A DNA stretch of 6,549 nt from Acidobacteriaceae bacterium (GTDB lineage Bacteria; Acidobacteriota; Terriglobia; Terriglobales; SbA1): positions 1 through 6,549 of the forward strand of contig PMHI01000782.1 in assembly GCA_003156615.1 (NCBI GenBank), read 5' to 3'. Made by a program: the position numbers and the translations under genes. Shown piece after piece: positions 5,349 to 6,549 of this stretch. Below the pieces are notes generated by a model. That model saw only the letters and a program-made list of their open reading frames with translations, did no database searches and had not been told where the DNA came from. Each line of letters begins with the position of its first letter. Position 1 is the first letter of the stretch.

Positions 5349-6113
5349 CTAACTGATTTGCGGGTGGTTTGATCGGGTTGCAGGGAACACTTCCCTTTGC
5401 CAGCAGCGATCGGGTGTTGTTCTTTTCGGAAGACGAGCATTCAGGGCAGGATTAGCTACAGCCCGCTGCAGGATTTTCCGCTTCGGAAACAGCAAGTCGC
5501 GCATCTTCATCTTCGCTTTGTGCAGTTGCGATTTTGAATTGCCGACTGAGCAGTCCAGCATCTTGGCAATTTCATGATGTTGATATCCTTCAACCTCGTG
5601 AAGGGCGAAAATCCTTCGGCACCCCTCGGGTAGTCCCTGCATGGCGCGGCGCAACGCAATCCGGTCGATCGCGCCAGAAAGCCGAAGGTCAGTTCTTCCG
5701 ATTTCGAGCCGTAGAGACGGCGACTCTGACGAAACGGGCTCGTCAAGAGATACTGGCGGAGTTTTGCGGCGGCGCAGCTTCATCAGCACGGTGTTGACCG
5801 CAATCCGGTACAACCAGGTGGAAAAGGCAGAGTCGCATCGAAACGAGCCGACGCTGCGAAACACCTGCAAGAAAGCTTCTTGCGTCAGGTCTTCTGCCTC
5901 AGCGATATCCTTTGTCATCAGCAGGCACACGGAATGCACGCGCTTCTTGTGAAGCTGGAAAAGCGTGGCAAAGGCCTGTTCGTCGCCACGCTGAGCGCGC
6001 TCAATCAGGCTGCGTTCGCACGCGTGCCGTTCGGCTGCTTCTTTGGTCGGAATCGCATTGGTTGCTGTTGCGGAAACCGCGCAAGTCGCCACTGTAGTCT
6101 CTTTCTTATCCAA
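5349..6113 (-). CDS. ECF-type RNA polymerase sigma factor (sigma-70 family, RpoE-like)
   Basis: This is an extracytoplasmic-function sigma factor that would direct RNA polymerase to a stress or envelope regulon. Region 2 spans about residues 36-118 from the TTG: DEQAFATLFQLHKKRVHSVC, then EAEDLTQEAFLQVFR (core binding) and FSTWLYRIAVNTVLMKLRRR (-10 recognition). Region 4 spans about 152-208, with LPEGCRRIFALHEVEGYQHH and the helix-turn-helix EIAKMLDCSVGNSKSQLHKA. The central sigma-3 regions are absent, as in ECF factors. A basic tail of about 46 residues after RDLL is not part of the usual fold. The start is uncertain: TTG at 6113 follows a TAG directly, and GTG at 6092 has a GAG six bases upstream. 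An ATG at 6129 with a GGGAGAG site is one frame off. No anti-sigma gene follows, so how it is controlled is unclear. Confidence 0.88.
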   Translation of the reverse strand: MDKKETTVATCAVSATATNAIPTKEAAERHACERSLIERAQRGDEQAFATLFQLHKKRVHSVCLLMTKDIAEAEDLTQEAFLQVFRSVGSFRCDSAFSTWLYRIAVNTVLMKLRRRKTPPVSLDEPVSSESPSLRLEIGRTDLRLSGAIDRIALRRAMQGLPEGCRRIFALHEVEGYQHHEIAKMLDCSVGNSKSQLHKAKMKMRDLLFPKRKILQRAVANPALNARLPKRTTPDRCWQREVFPATRSNHPQIS

Positions 6114-6129
6114 CTAAAGTGTTGTTCAT
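6106..6129 (-). CDS. Possible 7-aa leader ORF overlapping the sigma factor start
   Basis: ATG at 6129, six bases... with GGGAGAG just upstream, opens MNNTLVG and ends at TAA (6106-6108), overlapping the sigma factor's TTG start by eight bases in another frame. It has the best ribosome site in the area. It may couple translation to the sigma gene, or it may be the original sigma start separated from the rest by a one-base indel. Confidence 0.3.
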   Translation of the reverse strand: MNNTLVG

Positions 6130-6130
6130 T

Positions 6131-6153
6131 GCTCTCCCGGATTCCGGGAGAGC
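6131..6153. promoter_or_regulatory. Strong hairpin/palindrome at the sigma factor ribosome site
   Basis: GCTCTCCCGG and CCGGGAGAGC form a perfect 10-bp stem; the loop is AAT on the transcribed (minus) strand. It ends one base before the ATG at 6129, and its 3' arm holds the GGGAGAG ribosome site, so the folded mRNA would hide it. There is no T run on either strand, so it is not a classical terminator. It could also be a DNA operator. The structure is seen; the role is inferred. Confidence 0.5.
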
Positions 6154-6164
6154 TCAAATCACTC

Positions 6165-6329
6165 TCAGACTCGCCGGATCGCATGATAGATAACCAAGAA
6201 CAGCACCGAGCCGACCACGGCAACCAACAAGCTATATAGGTTCAATCCGGTCACGCCTGCCGCACCGAACCGAGTAAAGACCCACCCTCCAAAGACGGCC
6301 CCGACAATTCCCAAAATGATGTCGAGGAC
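6165..6329 (-). pseudogene. C-terminal fragment of a GlsB/YeaQ/YmgE (transglycosylase-associated) membrane protein
   Basis: The frame encodes DIILGIVGAVFGGW, then TGLNLYSLLVAVVGSVLFLVIY and a terminal IRRV. This is the second half of the small (about 80-90 aa) three-helix inner-membrane family often linked to stress responses, with unknown molecular function. Two membrane spans are visible (about residues 4-18 and 31-48 of the open frame). The first helix, usually about 30 residues ending just before GDIILGIVGA, is missing. An in-frame TGA stands at 6330-6332, two codons before the homology, and no ATG, GTG or TTG start with a ribosome site precedes it. A GTG beside a GGGGGAG run is out of frame. 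It is therefore most likely a 5'-truncated pseudogene. The stop lies 12 bases before the hairpin at 6131-6153. Confidence 0.75.
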
Positions 6330-6390
6330 TCACGCTCTCCCCCGACGCTCTAGCCGGGATGATCTATGGGTGTTGCCAGCCCACAAATGC

Positions 6391-6549
6391 TCAGGAAGCT
6401 CGACGCTTCTCATCTTCTGGTTTCTGTCGACCCTTGTGCGGAGAATCGCTGTCCTGCGATGGGGTCTTTTTGGAAATCTCCTGAGGATTGCTCTGATTCT
6501 GATTGCCCTGTGAGGGGTTAGCTTTCTTATCCGTGGCATCCACTGATCC
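6391..6549 (-). CDS. C-terminal part of a hydrophilic, glutamine/asparagine-rich protein (5' end outside the window)
   Basis: The last 52 codons are visible. The sequence is low in hydrophobic residues and rich in Gln, Asn, Ser, Lys and Asp (for example DKKANPSQGNQNQSNPQE and SQDSDSPHKG), ending EDEKRRAS. It looks intrinsically disordered. Short hydrophilic proteins with this composition are common unannotated neighbours of small stress-membrane proteins in soil bacteria, from memory. A GTG at 6541-6543 could be the true start, giving 50 aa, but only six bases upstream are visible so this cannot be judged. I assign no function. The roughly 60 bp between its stop and the GlsB fragment hold nothing I recognise. 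Confidence 0.55.
   Translation of the reverse strand, partial: GSVDATDKKANPSQGNQNQSNPQEISKKTPSQDSDSPHKGRQKPEDEKRRAS

Noticed and set aside
6131..6153. Hairpin as an intrinsic terminator after the GlsB fragment
   Set aside because: The stem is strong, but neither strand has a T run after it, and it ends at a start codon; a ribosome-site or operator role fits better.
6316..6513. Plus-strand 65-codon ORF with a hydrophobic C-terminus
   Set aside because: It is antisense to the hydrophilic protein and the GlsB fragment. Its hydrophobicity follows from the reverse complement of Gln/Asn-rich codons.

Overview
The window looks like an accessory, decaying stretch of a soil-type bacterial chromosome of moderate GC. 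A member of Acidobacteriota is my best guess. It rests on remembered similarity of three products: the 105-aa hypothetical protein, the ECF sigma factor with its VGNSKSQLHKAK region 4, and the C-terminal GlsB/YeaQ fragment. No rRNA, tRNA or CRISPR array was seen.

Positions 1-3390 are one mobile unit, a recombinase-in-trio (RIT) element. Three complete tyrosine recombinases lie head to tail on the minus strand (3263-2016, 2019-1081, 1088-93). Their reading frames overlap by 4 and 8 bp, and each has a good Shine-Dalgarno. The unit is bounded by inverted terminal repeats at 1-28 and 3363-3390 (25 of 28 identical). Each end also carries an inner, oppositely oriented copy of the terminal octamer TTATGTKG, so the two roughly 84-bp ends are mirror images. 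The left flank is outside the window, so a target duplication cannot be tested.

Immediately right of the element, 3416-3482 reads as the 3' end of a group II intron on the plus strand: the distal part of domain V, then domain VI with a bulged A eight bases from a terminal AC. The 5' strand of domain V is not recognisable. The RIT element therefore sits in or beside a broken intron.

From 3483 onward most real genes are on the minus strand and several are damaged. A hypothetical protein (3501-3818) is preceded in the same frame by a 34-codon ORF, separated by one TAA. A 130-codon C-terminal remnant of pyruvate oxidase/quinone-dependent pyruvate dehydrogenase (PoxB) follows at 4141-4533. A 26-aa membrane peptide with an excellent Shine-Dalgarno lies on the plus strand at 4724-4804. 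About 540 bp without a convincing gene follow. Next come an ECF sigma factor (5349-6113), a C-terminal GlsB/YeaQ/YmgE fragment (6165-6329) and the C-terminus of a hydrophilic protein running off the right edge (6391-6549).

The trio acts as a unit: the three recombinases are co-translated, presumably to move the segment between the mirrored ends. The rest does not form a single pathway. The tiny membrane peptide, ECF sigma factor and GlsB-type protein are all commonly linked with envelope or stress responses, but PoxB and GlsB are truncated and no anti-sigma gene follows the sigma factor.
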